64,000 nucleotides of DNA from Thalassomonas sp. RHCl1. Its GTDB lineage: Bacteria > Pseudomonadota > Gammaproteobacteria > Enterobacterales > Alteromonadaceae. Within the stretch, counting starts at the first letter, position 1. Every line of letters starts with the position of its first letter. The stretch lies in contig NZ_CANDNZ010000001.1 in assembly GCF_947387555.1 (NCBI RefSeq), forward strand, positions 1,054,001 through 1,118,000, written 5' to 3'. This document shows positions 1-8,300 of this stretch, piece by piece. Below the pieces are notes generated by a model that did not search any database, was not told where the DNA came from, and saw only the letters and a list, made by a program, of their open reading frames with translations. Both the position numbers and the translations under genes were made by a program.

Positions 1-2
1 CG

Positions 3-464
3 CAATTATTTTCTGACTTTTTCCCTGAATATACCTGGGTGGCGGATGAAAACCTTAATCAGGATAACTGGGGCACTTTTGGTGTCGACAGTGTTCATAT
101 GAACTTTGTTGAGTTGTTTGGGGCCACTTATACCGTGCCCGCTGACAGGCAAGGGCTATATTTTGATGAATATGCGGTCACATCAGCTTATTTTGGCCAT
201 GACGATGATCAGGACGGAGCTATCAATGCGGCGTATGTGCGTGACGGTTATGGTTTTGCCAGCTCCGGCAGTGAAATTCCGCCTGTTGCCGTGTTATATA
301 CTGACTGGGTGACCCCGGCAGATCAGGGGGAGAGCCGTTATGGTGTTGCCCTGGTAAGGACGGTCGGTAGCGGCGAAAATACTGTGGCCGTGCCTGAGCC
401 CAATATCCTGGTGATATTTGTCTTAGGTTTGCTGGTCGTTGGCTCTCGTCGTTTGTTAAAGTAA
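3..464 (+). CDS. PEP-CTERM sorting domain protein, C-terminal part
   Basis: The frame is open from the left edge, so the true start lies outside the window; an internal GTG at 39 is not convincing as a start. The last ~25 residues form a PEP-CTERM signal: VPEPN, then a hydrophobic segment (ILVIFVLGLLVVG), then a short basic tail (SRRLLK). In the family such tails direct exported proteins to an exosortase, which cleaves and attaches them at the surface or in the matrix. The visible body is acidic and rich in Asp, Gly and Tyr, as in other exported PEP-CTERM proteins, but no named domain is recognisable. No exosortase gene lies in the window. Confidence 0.8.
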   Translation, partial: QLFSDFFPEYTWVADENLNQDNWGTFGVDSVHMNFVELFGATYTVPADRQGLYFDEYAVTSAYFGHDDDQDGAINAAYVRDGYGFASSGSEIPPVAVLYTDWVTPADQGESRYGVALVRTVGSGENTVAVPEPNILVIFVLGLLVVGSRRLLK

Positions 465-494
465 GATTTTCTTTATTTCTTGTTAAGCTAAAAC

Positions 495-517
495 GGCTGG
501 TTAATCACCAGCCTTTT
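495..517. terminator. Bidirectional intrinsic terminator
   Basis: A GGCTGG/CCAGCC stem (495-500 with 508-513) is followed by TTTTATTT on the plus strand and by GTTTTAG on the minus strand. It separates the convergent PEP-CTERM gene and the histidine kinase gene, and slightly overlaps the kinase stop codon. Confidence 0.75.
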
Positions 518-1886
518 ATTTGTCACTTAGCGGCAATTTTACTGTGGCGATGCTTCCGGGTTTATCGCTGCGGTTATTCAGGTTTAATTTACCTTCATGC
601 ATTTCCAGTATCTGCCGACACAATACTAAACCTATACCCGAACCTTGTTTTTTGGTGCTATAAAAAGGCACAAACAGGTTTTCGGGGTTGCTGATGCCGG
701 TACCCTCATCGGTTATTTTCAGGATGAAGACGTCATCCTGTCGTTGCCAGGAAATCATAATTTTCCCCGGTGTTTCCTTATTGGTATCCGAACTCACATT
801 TTGCATGGCTTCCTGGGCATTTTTAAGCAGGTTGATCAATACCTGTTCTATTTGTACCGGGTCGATCAACAAGCTGATGTTGGCTCCCGGTTTTACGATC
901 AGCTCCTGCTCTTGAAAAAGCGGGATAATTTTGTTGAGCAAGTCATTGATCGCGGTTTGTTTCTTATCCGGCTCAGGCAAGCGGGCAATTTGTTTGTAGC
1001 TGTTGACAAAGTTTTTCAGGTTATGGCTGCGCTGTGAAATGATGGACAGGCCTTCAAGTAGATTCTCTTGCTGTCCCTCAAGCGTTGCCTGGCGCTCAAT
1101 CAAGCGCCTTAATGTCTGACTGATGGAGGCAATCGGTGCTAGGGAGTTATTGATTTCATGGCTGATCACCCTTACCAGGCTTTGCCAGGCGTTGCGTTCT
1201 TCGTTTCTGAGCAGGGTGCTGACATCAGTGAGAAACAATAATTTATGTTGCAGGCCGGTTTCCCTGAACTCTTCCATATGGACTTTAAATTTTCCCTGGC
1301 GCTGGCCGAAGGTGAGCGGCATGACTTTACTCTGGCCTGCTTCAAGCGCTCCCAGTTGTGCCAGCGGCAGTAAGTCGGCGTTTGCGGTGTTATTCTGTGT
1401 TAAGCCCAGCAGTTTATCCGAGGCGGGATTGCTGAGCACAACCTCCCGGTTTTCATTTAAGGCGACTATGGCAACGTCAATATTATTGATCACTGTTTGC
1501 AGCAATAGCTGGCTTTCGGCGGTTTCTATGCGCTGGCGGTTGAGTTTTTGTGCCAGGCCGTTAATGGTATTCACCAGCTCGTTAAGGGCATCATGGTTGT
1601 GATCCGATCGTGCCCGCAGGCTGTAATCGTCCTGAAGCATGGCTTCGAGTATGTTGGTTAAGCTGCGAAACTGGTAGGCGGATTTTTGGTGGATTTTGAC
1701 ATGGCAATATATCAGGGTGAGTCCCGACAGCAATGCCGTCAGCAAGATCAGGTATATTGAGATCCCGGCATAATACATGGCCGGGATCAGCAGGCAAAAA
1801 AGCGGCAGCGAGGATATTAACGACAGCCGGGTTAATTGGGCTTCAAAGGAGGATCTTTTCGGGCCTGGTGCGCCATACTTTGCCAT
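516..1886 (-). CDS. PAS-domain sensor histidine kinase (NtrY/NtrB-like)
   Basis: This 456-aa inner-membrane kinase has two transmembrane segments near residues 25-65, a HAMP-like linker (about 70-120) and a PAS domain (about 125-210). The phosphoacceptor H-box reads VISHEINNSLAPIASIS. The ATPase domain shows an N-box around LINLLKNAQEA, a G1 box (DEGTGI) and a G2 box (GSGIGL). It starts 2 bp after the stop of the sigma-54 response regulator, so the two are translationally coupled and almost certainly partners. The short N-terminal membrane hairpin leaves little room for a periplasmic sensor, so sensing is probably in the membrane or through PAS. The signal is unknown; the neighbouring efflux genes suggest a membrane-active compound or envelope stress. 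Confidence 0.9.
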   Translation of the reverse strand: MAKYGAPGPKRSSFEAQLTRLSLISSLPLFCLLIPAMYYAGISIYLILLTALLSGLTLIYCHVKIHQKSAYQFRSLTNILEAMLQDDYSLRARSDHNHDALNELVNTINGLAQKLNRQRIETAESQLLLQTVINNIDVAIVALNENREVVLSNPASDKLLGLTQNNTANADLLPLAQLGALEAGQSKVMPLTFGQRQGKFKVHMEEFRETGLQHKLLFLTDVSTLLRNEERNAWQSLVRVISHEINNSLAPIASISQTLRRLIERQATLEGQQENLLEGLSIISQRSHNLKNFVNSYKQIARLPEPDKKQTAINDLLNKIIPLFQEQELIVKPGANISLLIDPVQIEQVLINLLKNAQEAMQNVSSDTNKETPGKIMISWQRQDDVFILKITDEGTGISNPENLFVPFYSTKKQGSGIGLVLCRQILEMHEGKLNLNNRSDKPGSIATVKLPLSDK

Positions 1887-1888
1887 TG

Positions 1889-3310
1889 TTATTCACTTTT
1901 CCCCAACCGGCGGTAAAAAGCGCTGCGGCTTAACCCCAGTGATTTTGCCGCCTTGATGGCATTGCCGTTGAAATGGGACAACCTGAGTTCGAGAATTTCC
2001 AACTCAAGCGAGGCCAGGGTATCAAGCTCGCCGTCTTCGTTTTGCTCCAGCGTTGCTAATGTGCCGCCGGGCAAGCTTGTCGGGGTTGAGGCTGTGGCAG
2101 CGGGGGCTAAGGTCAGGCCCAAAGCTTCGGCTGTTATCTCTTTGCCCCGGGATAAGATTTGTGCCCGCTCCATCACATGGTGCAACTCCCGGATATTGCC
2201 GGGCCAGCTGTAACGACAAAGGGCCGACTGTGCATCGCTACTTAAGGTGAGTACTTCCTGACCGTATTTGGCTGCGGTTTTGTGAAGAAAAGACCGCGCC
2301 AGCGGCACGATATCTTCAAGGCGGCTGCGCAGCGGGGGAATTTCTATGGTGATGGTATTGATGCGGTAAAGTAAATCCTTGCGGAACTCCTGCTGCTCAA
2401 CCGCCAGGTTGAGATCGGCATTGGTGGCGCAAATCAGCCGGATATCGACTTGCTGGGTTTTATTGCCGCCGACCTTTTCAAACTCCCTGTCTTCAAGGAC
2501 CCGCAGCAGTTTTCCCTGCTGGGAATAGGGGGTATTGGCGATTTCATCCAAAAACAAACTGCCGCCGTCGGCCAGTTCGAAGCGGCCGATGCGGGTGGCT
2601 TTGGCATCGGTGAAAGCGCCTTTGCTATGGCCGAACATTTCGCTTTCAAACAGGGTTTCGGTGACGGCGCCCATGTTCACGGAAATTTGCGGGGCGTCTT
2701 TGCGCGGCGAATGACTGTGAATATAACGGGCGAACAGGCTCTTGCCGGTGCCGTTTTCGCCGGTGAGCAAGACACTGGCATCGCTTTGGGCCACCTGGTT
2801 GATCATCCCCAGCACCTGCTGCATGGCCGGTGACTTTGCAATGATATCGCCGCTGATATCGCCGTTGACCTGCTGCTGCAATAACTGGTTTTGCCGGCTT
2901 AATTTTTTCGACTGCTGTTCGCTGCTGGCCAGCTTGAGCTGGTTATTGATGATCGCCAGCAAACGGTCGTTTTCCCAGGGCTTCTGGATAAAGTCATTGG
3001 CGCCGTTTTGCATGGTGGCGACCGCGACTTCTATGGTGCCCCAGCCCGTCATCACAACTATGGGGATCTCGTCGTCGTCTTTTCTGACGGCTTCAATCAG
3101 GGCCAGGCCTTCTTCCCCCGAAGTGGTATCGAGGGAGTAGTTGAGATCCATCAGGATCAAATCAAAGGTTTCCCGTTTCAGGGCTGCCAGGGCCGCCTGG
3201 GGGGTTTGTGTTAAGCTGACGTGGTAACCTTCAGACACTAAAAGCATTTTGAGTGCTAACAGGATGTCGTTGTCATCATCCGCTAATAAAATCTTGGCTA
3301 ATGTACTCAT
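1889..3310 (-). CDS. Sigma-54-dependent response regulator (NtrC family)
   Basis: This 473-aa protein has three domains. The receiver (about 1-125) has acidic residues ADDDND and the phospho-Asp in LILMDLNYS. The AAA+ sigma-54 interaction domain (about 150-385) has Walker A GENGTGKS and Walker B GGSLFLDEI. A Fis-type helix-turn-helix lies at the end (NAIKAAKSLGLSRSAFYRR). The sigma-54 contact loop reads GAFTDA instead of the textbook GAFTGA. An AGGA ribosome site precedes the ATG. It is coupled to the downstream kinase. A sigma-54 promoter and twin palindromes stand in front of the nearby efflux operon, so that operon is its likely target (inference). Confidence 0.93.
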   Translation of the reverse strand: MSTLAKILLADDDNDILLALKMLLVSEGYHVSLTQTPQAALAALKRETFDLILMDLNYSLDTTSGEEGLALIEAVRKDDDEIPIVVMTGWGTIEVAVATMQNGANDFIQKPWENDRLLAIINNQLKLASSEQQSKKLSRQNQLLQQQVNGDISGDIIAKSPAMQQVLGMINQVAQSDASVLLTGENGTGKSLFARYIHSHSPRKDAPQISVNMGAVTETLFESEMFGHSKGAFTDAKATRIGRFELADGGSLFLDEIANTPYSQQGKLLRVLEDREFEKVGGNKTQQVDIRLICATNADLNLAVEQQEFRKDLLYRINTITIEIPPLRSRLEDIVPLARSFLHKTAAKYGQEVLTLSSDAQSALCRYSWPGNIRELHHVMERAQILSRGKEITAEALGLTLAPAATASTPTSLPGGTLATLEQNEDGELDTLASLELEILELRLSHFNGNAIKAAKSLGLSRSAFYRRLGKSE

Positions 3311-3421
3311 GTTTTCCTAATGCCGGGGAGTTATCTTCGGCGGTGTTTACCGCACTTTCGCTAACGGTGTTAACTTATTAATGCGACTATATTTTTTTGC
3401 CGGGCGCTTGTCCATTAAAAT

Positions 3422-3453
3422 GCGGCGCCGCGTGATTGCTTTTTCGGCGCCGC
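3422..3453 (-). terminator. Possible terminator after the efflux permease gene
   Basis: A GC-rich inverted repeat, GCGGCGCCG (3422-3430) and CGGCGCCGC (3445-3453), is followed on the minus strand by ATTTTAA. It lies between the permease stop and the regulator gene start. The T-run is short, so termination would be partial. Confidence 0.4.
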
Positions 3454-3479
3454 CGGGTTTTCAGGGGGAAGTTAACACC

Positions 3480-5897
3480 CTATTCATAATGCAGCGCCTG
3501 GCTCGGCTCCATCTCCAGCGCCTTTCGAGTGGGGAAGTAGGTGGCAGCCATCACCACGGCGCCTATGATAAAAGCCGTACTCAGGGCGATAAGGATAATG
3601 GCGCTACCGCCGACCCCCATCACCTGCGCCATGGCAAAGCCCAGGGCGCAGCCGCCAATCAAGCCGGGTATGCTGCCGGCTAAAAATTGTTTAAAGCCGG
3701 ATAATAACAATTCTTTTTTGATACGCTCGTCATCAGCACCCAGGGCACGTTTTACCCCGATTTCCTGGGTTTTTTGGTTGATGGTATTGGACATTACGCC
3801 ATAGATACCGCTGCCGGCGAGGATCACCGCGGCAATGCCAAAGAGCAGCAGTACCTTGCTGATAAAGCGCACCGGGGCATAATTGCGCGCCAGGCTCTGG
3901 TGGTAGGTTTCCACCCTGAAGGCAGGTAACTCCGCATCTATGGCTTTTAGGGTATCGCGCAGCAGTGCCATGGTAGTCACACTGTCGGTTTTCATATGCA
4001 TCGCTATGGTCATTTGCGGGCGCGGCGCCTGGCTAAAGGGACGAAATACCGAAGGCAATTCGCCCCTTTGGGTATCACCCTGGCGGGTATGCTCGACCAC
4101 ACCAACTATGGTCAGCCATTTGGGGGCATAATCGCCGGGCTCTACCAGGCGCAGGCGTTTGCCAAGCGCGCTTTCACCGGCAAAATGTTGTCTGGCAAAA
4201 CTTTCGCTTACCAATACCGTGCTTTTATCCAGGCCCTGATCGCCGCTGGTAAAGTAACGTCCATGCCTGAGCTCGACGCCAAGATTGGCCAGGGTACCTG
4301 GAGTCACGGCGATATAATTGGCCTTAGGGTAACCGCGGTCCAGCGGGTAGACTTTTCCTTCGAGCGCCATAAACGGGCTTTGGCTGTATTTTCCAGGCAG
4401 CGAGGAAAGCATCATAACATCTTCGATACCGCTGTTATTTTCCAGGTTCGATTGCAGGGTTTTGATCAGCTGGCTTTGCGACTCGGGCGTCGGATAATCG
4501 GCTTTTGGTAATTTGATGGTGGCGGTCAGGATGTTATCCGGGTTTGCGCCTATATCAACCGTAGTACGTAAATAACTGGACAGCACCATAACGGCGGCGC
4601 CGATTAATACCGTGATCGAGATTAATATCTCACTGATCACTAAGGTTTTGTTTAAACGACCGGCTTTTTTTCCTTGTGCGCCCCGGGTGCCGTCACGCAG
4701 TGCGGCATTAAAGTTTTCACCGGAGTTTTTCCATGCCGGCAGTAAACCTGTCATCAGCACGGTGGCGATCACAAAGGCAAAAAATAACTTGATTGCAAAA
4801 GCATCCAGGCCGAATTTCCACCAGAAACTGGGCTTTTCCACGAAAAAGGTGGCGGTGATCGCTTGGGTGACCTCCAGGCCCCAGGCAACCATTAATAAAC
4901 CTATTATTCCGCCCAGGGTACAGATAATAATGCTTTCCCATAACATCTGGCTGATCAGGCGTGAACGAGGTGCCCCCAGGGCGACCCGGATGGCGGTTTC
5001 CTTGCTGCGCTCTACTGCCCGGGATAACAATAAATTGCCGACATTAATGGCTGCGAGGATCAGGATCAATATTGCCACTACCTGCATGGCATAAACCACG
5101 GCAATACCGTCGCCGACTGCCGTCATCGGGATAGTGTCGGCATAGGCACTGATATTTTGGTTGCTTTTGGGGTACTTGTCTTCGATACGTGCCATGATCA
5201 TATCCAGCTGGGCATTGATCTCCTGCTTGGAGACTCCGGGATCTAAATGTCCCAGTCCGAAAACCGTACCGGCTTCCTGGCGGGTTAACTGGCCGCGATC
5301 CAGGTGCAGCGGCATCCACAGGTCGGAAACGTTCGGGAAGTAATATTCGCCCGGCATCACCCCGATAATGCGGTGGTTTCTGCCGTTAACGCGCAAGGTC
5401 TGGCCCAGAACCTGTTTATCGCCGGCAAACTGGTTTTGCCAGATGTCAAAGCTGATCACGACCACGGCTTCACCGCCGCGTTTTTTTTCAGCCTCGGTAA
5501 AACCTCTGCCTAATAACGGCGAGGTATGGGTGATTTCAAACATGCCCGGTTGGGTATAAGTGGCACCATAGCGCCGCGAACCGTCACGGCCGACAACATT
5601 GACGTTGGAGGTGTGGTAGGCAAGCAAGTTCGACATGCCTTTGAGACCGGCCTTAACTTCCTTGTAATCGAAAATATTGAGCTCGCCAGAATTCCTTTCT
5701 TTATTTTCCGAGGTGCCGATCACCACCAGGGAGTCGCTGTTTTTAAAAGGAAGGTCCTTAAACAAGACGGTGTTAAAGAAGCTGAACAGAAACAGGCTTA
5801 AGCCTATTCCGGTGGCCATGACTAAGGTGGTTAGCACGGTAAAGCCGGGTTTTTTTCCCAGCAGACGCAAGGCGTATTTAAAATCCTGCATGATCAT
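3480..5897 (-). CDS. ABC transporter permease, FtsX/MacB_PCD type
   Basis: This is the large membrane subunit of a MacB-like efflux transporter, about 805 aa. It shows two copies of the pattern 'transmembrane helix, periplasmic core, three-helix FtsX block'. The first helix is near residue 20 (LTTLVMATGIGLSLFLFSFF), the first FtsX block about 270-420, a second helix near 435, and the last FtsX block at the C-terminus. Duplicated FtsX modules in one chain are typical of this subfamily, in contrast to MacB, where the ATPase is fused to a single module. An in-frame extension reaches 5963, but GGGGAG is correctly spaced (7 nt) from the ATG at 5897, which gives MIMQDFKYALRLL. It follows the ATPase gene by 13 bp. 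Confidence 0.88.
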   Translation of the reverse strand: MIMQDFKYALRLLGKKPGFTVLTTLVMATGIGLSLFLFSFFNTVLFKDLPFKNSDSLVVIGTSENKERNSGELNIFDYKEVKAGLKGMSNLLAYHTSNVNVVGRDGSRRYGATYTQPGMFEITHTSPLLGRGFTEAEKKRGGEAVVVISFDIWQNQFAGDKQVLGQTLRVNGRNHRIIGVMPGEYYFPNVSDLWMPLHLDRGQLTRQEAGTVFGLGHLDPGVSKQEINAQLDMIMARIEDKYPKSNQNISAYADTIPMTAVGDGIAVVYAMQVVAILILILAAINVGNLLLSRAVERSKETAIRVALGAPRSRLISQMLWESIIICTLGGIIGLLMVAWGLEVTQAITATFFVEKPSFWWKFGLDAFAIKLFFAFVIATVLMTGLLPAWKNSGENFNAALRDGTRGAQGKKAGRLNKTLVISEILISITVLIGAAVMVLSSYLRTTVDIGANPDNILTATIKLPKADYPTPESQSQLIKTLQSNLENNSGIEDVMMLSSLPGKYSQSPFMALEGKVYPLDRGYPKANYIAVTPGTLANLGVELRHGRYFTSGDQGLDKSTVLVSESFARQHFAGESALGKRLRLVEPGDYAPKWLTIVGVVEHTRQGDTQRGELPSVFRPFSQAPRPQMTIAMHMKTDSVTTMALLRDTLKAIDAELPAFRVETYHQSLARNYAPVRFISKVLLLFGIAAVILAGSGIYGVMSNTINQKTQEIGVKRALGADDERIKKELLLSGFKQFLAGSIPGLIGGCALGFAMAQVMGVGGSAIILIALSTAFIIGAVVMAATYFPTRKALEMEPSQALHYE

Positions 5898-5910
5898 TGT
5901 CATTCTCCCC

Positions 5911-6633
5911 TTAAGCGGCTGCCGTGCCGTTATCAGTATCCTTCTCTGTATTGCGGTCGGCAATGATTTGCCCGTCTAACAGCTCGACAGTACGTTTCGC
6001 CTGTTTGGCGGAGCGGGGGTCATGGGTGACCATACAGATGGTGGCGCCCTGGGCGTGTAACTTATCCAGCAGTTGCATCACAGCTTCGGCATTTTTTGAG
6101 TCCAGGTTACCTGTGGGCTCATCCGCCAATATGATGGAGGGATTGCCGGCGATGGCGCGGGCCACGGCAACACGCTGTTGCTGACCGCCGGATAATTGTG
6201 CTGGGAAATGTTTGCCCCTGTGGGACATATCGACCTTGGCCAGGGCATCTTTGACCATTTGCTGTCGCTGGCTTTTGCTTAAGTCTTTGCGATAGGTCAG
6301 CGGCAGCTCTACGTTTTCTTCGACATCGAGGTCGCTGATCAGGTTAAAAGACTGGAAAATAAAACCGATTTCTTTGTTGCGGATACGGGCGCGTTCTTTT
6401 TTATCTATGTCTGAAACATCGTTTCCCGCCAGCTGATACTCGCCGCCCGAGCTGGTATCGAGCAGCCCGAGCAGGGATAACAGGGTAGATTTGCCACAAC
6501 CGGAAGGGCCGGAGATGGACACATATTCCCCTTTGTTTATCTTGAGGGAGATATTCATCAAGGCATGGGTTTCAACCTCGTCGGTGTAGAAGACTTTTTT
6601 GACCTGGTCTAATGCAATTAAACATGTGCTCAT
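5911..6633 (-). CDS. ABC transporter ATP-binding protein, MacB/LolD type
   Basis: This is a 240-aa nucleotide-binding subunit. It has Walker A GPSGCGKST, the signature LSGGQQQR, Walker B ILADEPTGNLD and the H-loop MVTHDPR. The overall pattern is that of the MacB/LolD/FtsE group, which power mechanotransmission transporters rather than ordinary import. It lies between the adaptor and permease genes, so the three should form one tripartite pump. No TolC-like outer-membrane channel is encoded nearby and would have to be supplied from elsewhere. Confidence 0.93.
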   Translation of the reverse strand: MSTCLIALDQVKKVFYTDEVETHALMNISLKINKGEYVSISGPSGCGKSTLLSLLGLLDTSSGGEYQLAGNDVSDIDKKERARIRNKEIGFIFQSFNLISDLDVEENVELPLTYRKDLSKSQRQQMVKDALAKVDMSHRGKHFPAQLSGGQQQRVAVARAIAGNPSIILADEPTGNLDSKNAEAVMQLLDKLHAQGATICMVTHDPRSAKQAKRTVELLDGQIIADRNTEKDTDNGTAAA

Positions 6634-6698
6634 AACGGGTTCCTTTTTTTGCTTATCTTATGCTGGTTTAGGGGGATTTTCTATGTCTTGCGCGCGTT

Positions 6699-7955
6699 TT
6701 AATTAATGCGCACTTTCTGATAACTTTCCCAGGTACTGGGATCTGAAATAATGATTTTCTCTCCCGGGGCCAGGCCCTCGAGGATTTGGATTTGATCTAC
6801 CGAGCCTTTGCCCAGTTTTACCTTGACCCGGCTGGCAAAATTGCCGCTGTCGGTGATTTTATAAAAGCTGGCCGTGCTCTGGCTTTGGGCAAATAACGGC
6901 CTGCTGACATACAGGGCATCGCTGATTTCGGCGATTTTAATTTCACCGTCGACGGTTAAGTCGGGGCGGGCATCGGCGGGCAGTTTGTCGCTGAAGCTGA
7001 CATCGACCTGGACATTGCCGTTGACCACGGCGGGGTCGACCCGGGTGACGACGCCCATCGCTTTGTTATTGCGGGTGTCGATCACCACTTTTTGCCCGAT
7101 GATGACATCGCGGATCTGTAATTCAGGCACCTGAAGCTCGGCGATCAGGGAATCCTGGCGGGCAAGTTTAGCAATATTGCCGCCCATGGTGATGCGCTGG
7201 CCGGCTTCGACCGGCACATCCTGTACCACAGAGTTGATGCTGGCATAGATTTTCAGGCTGTTGACATCCTGGCGCACCCGCTCCAGGGTTTTACGCATCT
7301 TTTTCAAGCGGGCATCTCGGGCATTGTTTTGTACGCCGAGGTTTTCGGTCATTTTCGCCAGCCTTTGCTGCTGGATTTGCCAGCGCTGCTTGAACTGTTT
7401 GGTTTCAAGCCGGGTTCTCTGGTAATCAATTTTCGATACCGCGCCGGTTTTTTTCTGAAACAGCTCACTGTGGGCATCCTGCTCTAACTTGCTGCTTTCA
7501 TAATCAAGGCGGGCATTTAATACTATGGTTTTTTGATCCAGCAGGGCAGACTCCTGTATCACCCGCTGTGCTTCGTTTTCCGCAGCGACGGCTTCAAGCT
7601 CCCACTGGGTTTCTTCCAGTAGCTGCACCAGTTTCGGGTTGCTTAACTCAACAATTAAATCGCCTTTGTTGACGATTTTTCCCGGTTTGGCCAGGATACG
7701 CTCTACCCGGGCATCGACATTGGCGGATAACCACTGGATATTGTCGGGCACCAGCACGCCGCTGCCCCTGACAGAGACCGAAAACTTTCCCTGCTTGACC
7801 TGGCCAATCACCAGGGTCTCGCTGTCGATGGCAAAGTCAGCCTGAGCCAGGAAGTAGAGGTAATAGGCAGCACCGGCCAGCAAGAAAGCCAGGATTGACC
7901 AGGGCCAGTAACGGCTTAGCACAGACTTTTTTTGTTTCGCTCTGTTAATATCCAA
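6699..7955 (-). CDS. HlyD-family periplasmic adaptor of the efflux pump
   Basis: This is a membrane fusion protein of about 418 aa. It has one N-terminal transmembrane helix (about residues 18-38), a lipoyl/barrel-sandwich domain, a long coiled-coil hairpin rich in Gln, Glu and Arg (about 105-260) and C-terminal beta-barrel domains. It would bridge the inner-membrane permease and an outer-membrane channel. The open frame extends to an ATG at 7988, but that start would lie upstream of the transcription start expected from the sigma-54 promoter at 7992-8008. The TTG at 7955 is preceded by GGAG at 8 nt spacing and gives LDINRAKQKKSVLSRYW, so I chose it. Confidence 0.85.
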   Translation of the reverse strand: MDINRAKQKKSVLSRYWPWSILAFLLAGAAYYLYFLAQADFAIDSETLVIGQVKQGKFSVSVRGSGVLVPDNIQWLSANVDARVERILAKPGKIVNKGDLIVELSNPKLVQLLEETQWELEAVAAENEAQRVIQESALLDQKTIVLNARLDYESSKLEQDAHSELFQKKTGAVSKIDYQRTRLETKQFKQRWQIQQQRLAKMTENLGVQNNARDARLKKMRKTLERVRQDVNSLKIYASINSVVQDVPVEAGQRITMGGNIAKLARQDSLIAELQVPELQIRDVIIGQKVVIDTRNNKAMGVVTRVDPAVVNGNVQVDVSFSDKLPADARPDLTVDGEIKIAEISDALYVSRPLFAQSQSTASFYKITDSGNFASRVKVKLGKGSVDQIQILEGLAPGEKIIISDPSTWESYQKVRIN

Positions 7956-7991
7956 CTTGGTTACTCCGTGAAAATAAACTGGTTTCAATAG

Positions 7992-8008
7992 AGCAGGCTC
8001 TGTGCCAA
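7992..8008 (-). promoter_or_regulatory. Sigma-54 (-24/-12) promoter of the efflux operon
   Basis: Read on the minus strand the sequence is TTGGCACAGAGCCTGCT. It matches the RpoN consensus TGGCAC-N5-TTGCW with invariant GG and GC at the correct spacing and only the first T of the -12 box changed to C. Transcription would start near 7980, leaving a leader of about 25 nt before the TTG start at 7955. Confidence 0.8.
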
Positions 8009-8081
8009 TTGATTAATGTGTTGATATTTAAAGTGAAAAATTATTTTTGTTATTTTTTAGTACTAGGCTAACTTCACTAAA

Positions 8082-8116
8082 CCCATTTTTGGGATAAACA
8101 AAATCCCAAAAATGGG
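8082..8116. promoter_or_regulatory. Twin palindromes, candidate activator (UAS) sites
   Basis: CCCATTTTTGGGAT (8082-8095) and ATCCCAAAAATGGG (8103-8116) form a perfect 14-bp inverted repeat around a 7-bp spacer. Each arm holds its own dyad, CCCA-N4-TGGG. The centres are 23 bp apart, about two helical turns. The sites lie about 75-110 bp upstream of the -24 element, as expected for an enhancer bound by an NtrC-type activator. They could alternatively fold as a hairpin in a transcript. Confidence 0.6.
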
Positions 8117-8263
8117 ACTGGTGCAGGAAATTTGCCCGATAACCGGGGTTTTCTCTTGATCGTTCCCGGCATTTTATTGATGCCGAGATCTATTGGGCAG
8201 ACTTTTTTGCCTAAAGCACCCTAGTCAGAGTACACTGAGGTTATTATTCCCGATTCATCATAA

Positions 8264-8284
8264 AACGCTTGTTTTTTAAGCGTT
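8264..8284 (+). other. Hairpin just upstream of the Lon-like gene
   Basis: AACGCTT (8264-8270) pairs with AAGCGTT (8278-8284) around a T-rich loop. It ends 16 nt before the ATG at 8301. It may be an RNA stem in the 5' leader or a weak terminator of an upstream transcript. No strong promoter was recognised close by. Confidence 0.35.
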
Positions 8285-8300
8285 AATAGCGAGATTCTGC

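Noticed and set aside
3480-7955. Lantibiotic or bacteriocin exporter role for the MacB-like operon
   Set aside because: No peptidase domain, precursor or modification gene is adjacent; the lanthipeptide-like ORF is 25 kb away, so a link cannot be supported.
7956-7988. ATG start at 7988 for the HlyD-like adaptor
   Set aside because: It would lie upstream of the transcription start implied by the sigma-54 promoter and has no ribosome site. The TTG at 7955 has GGAG at correct spacing.
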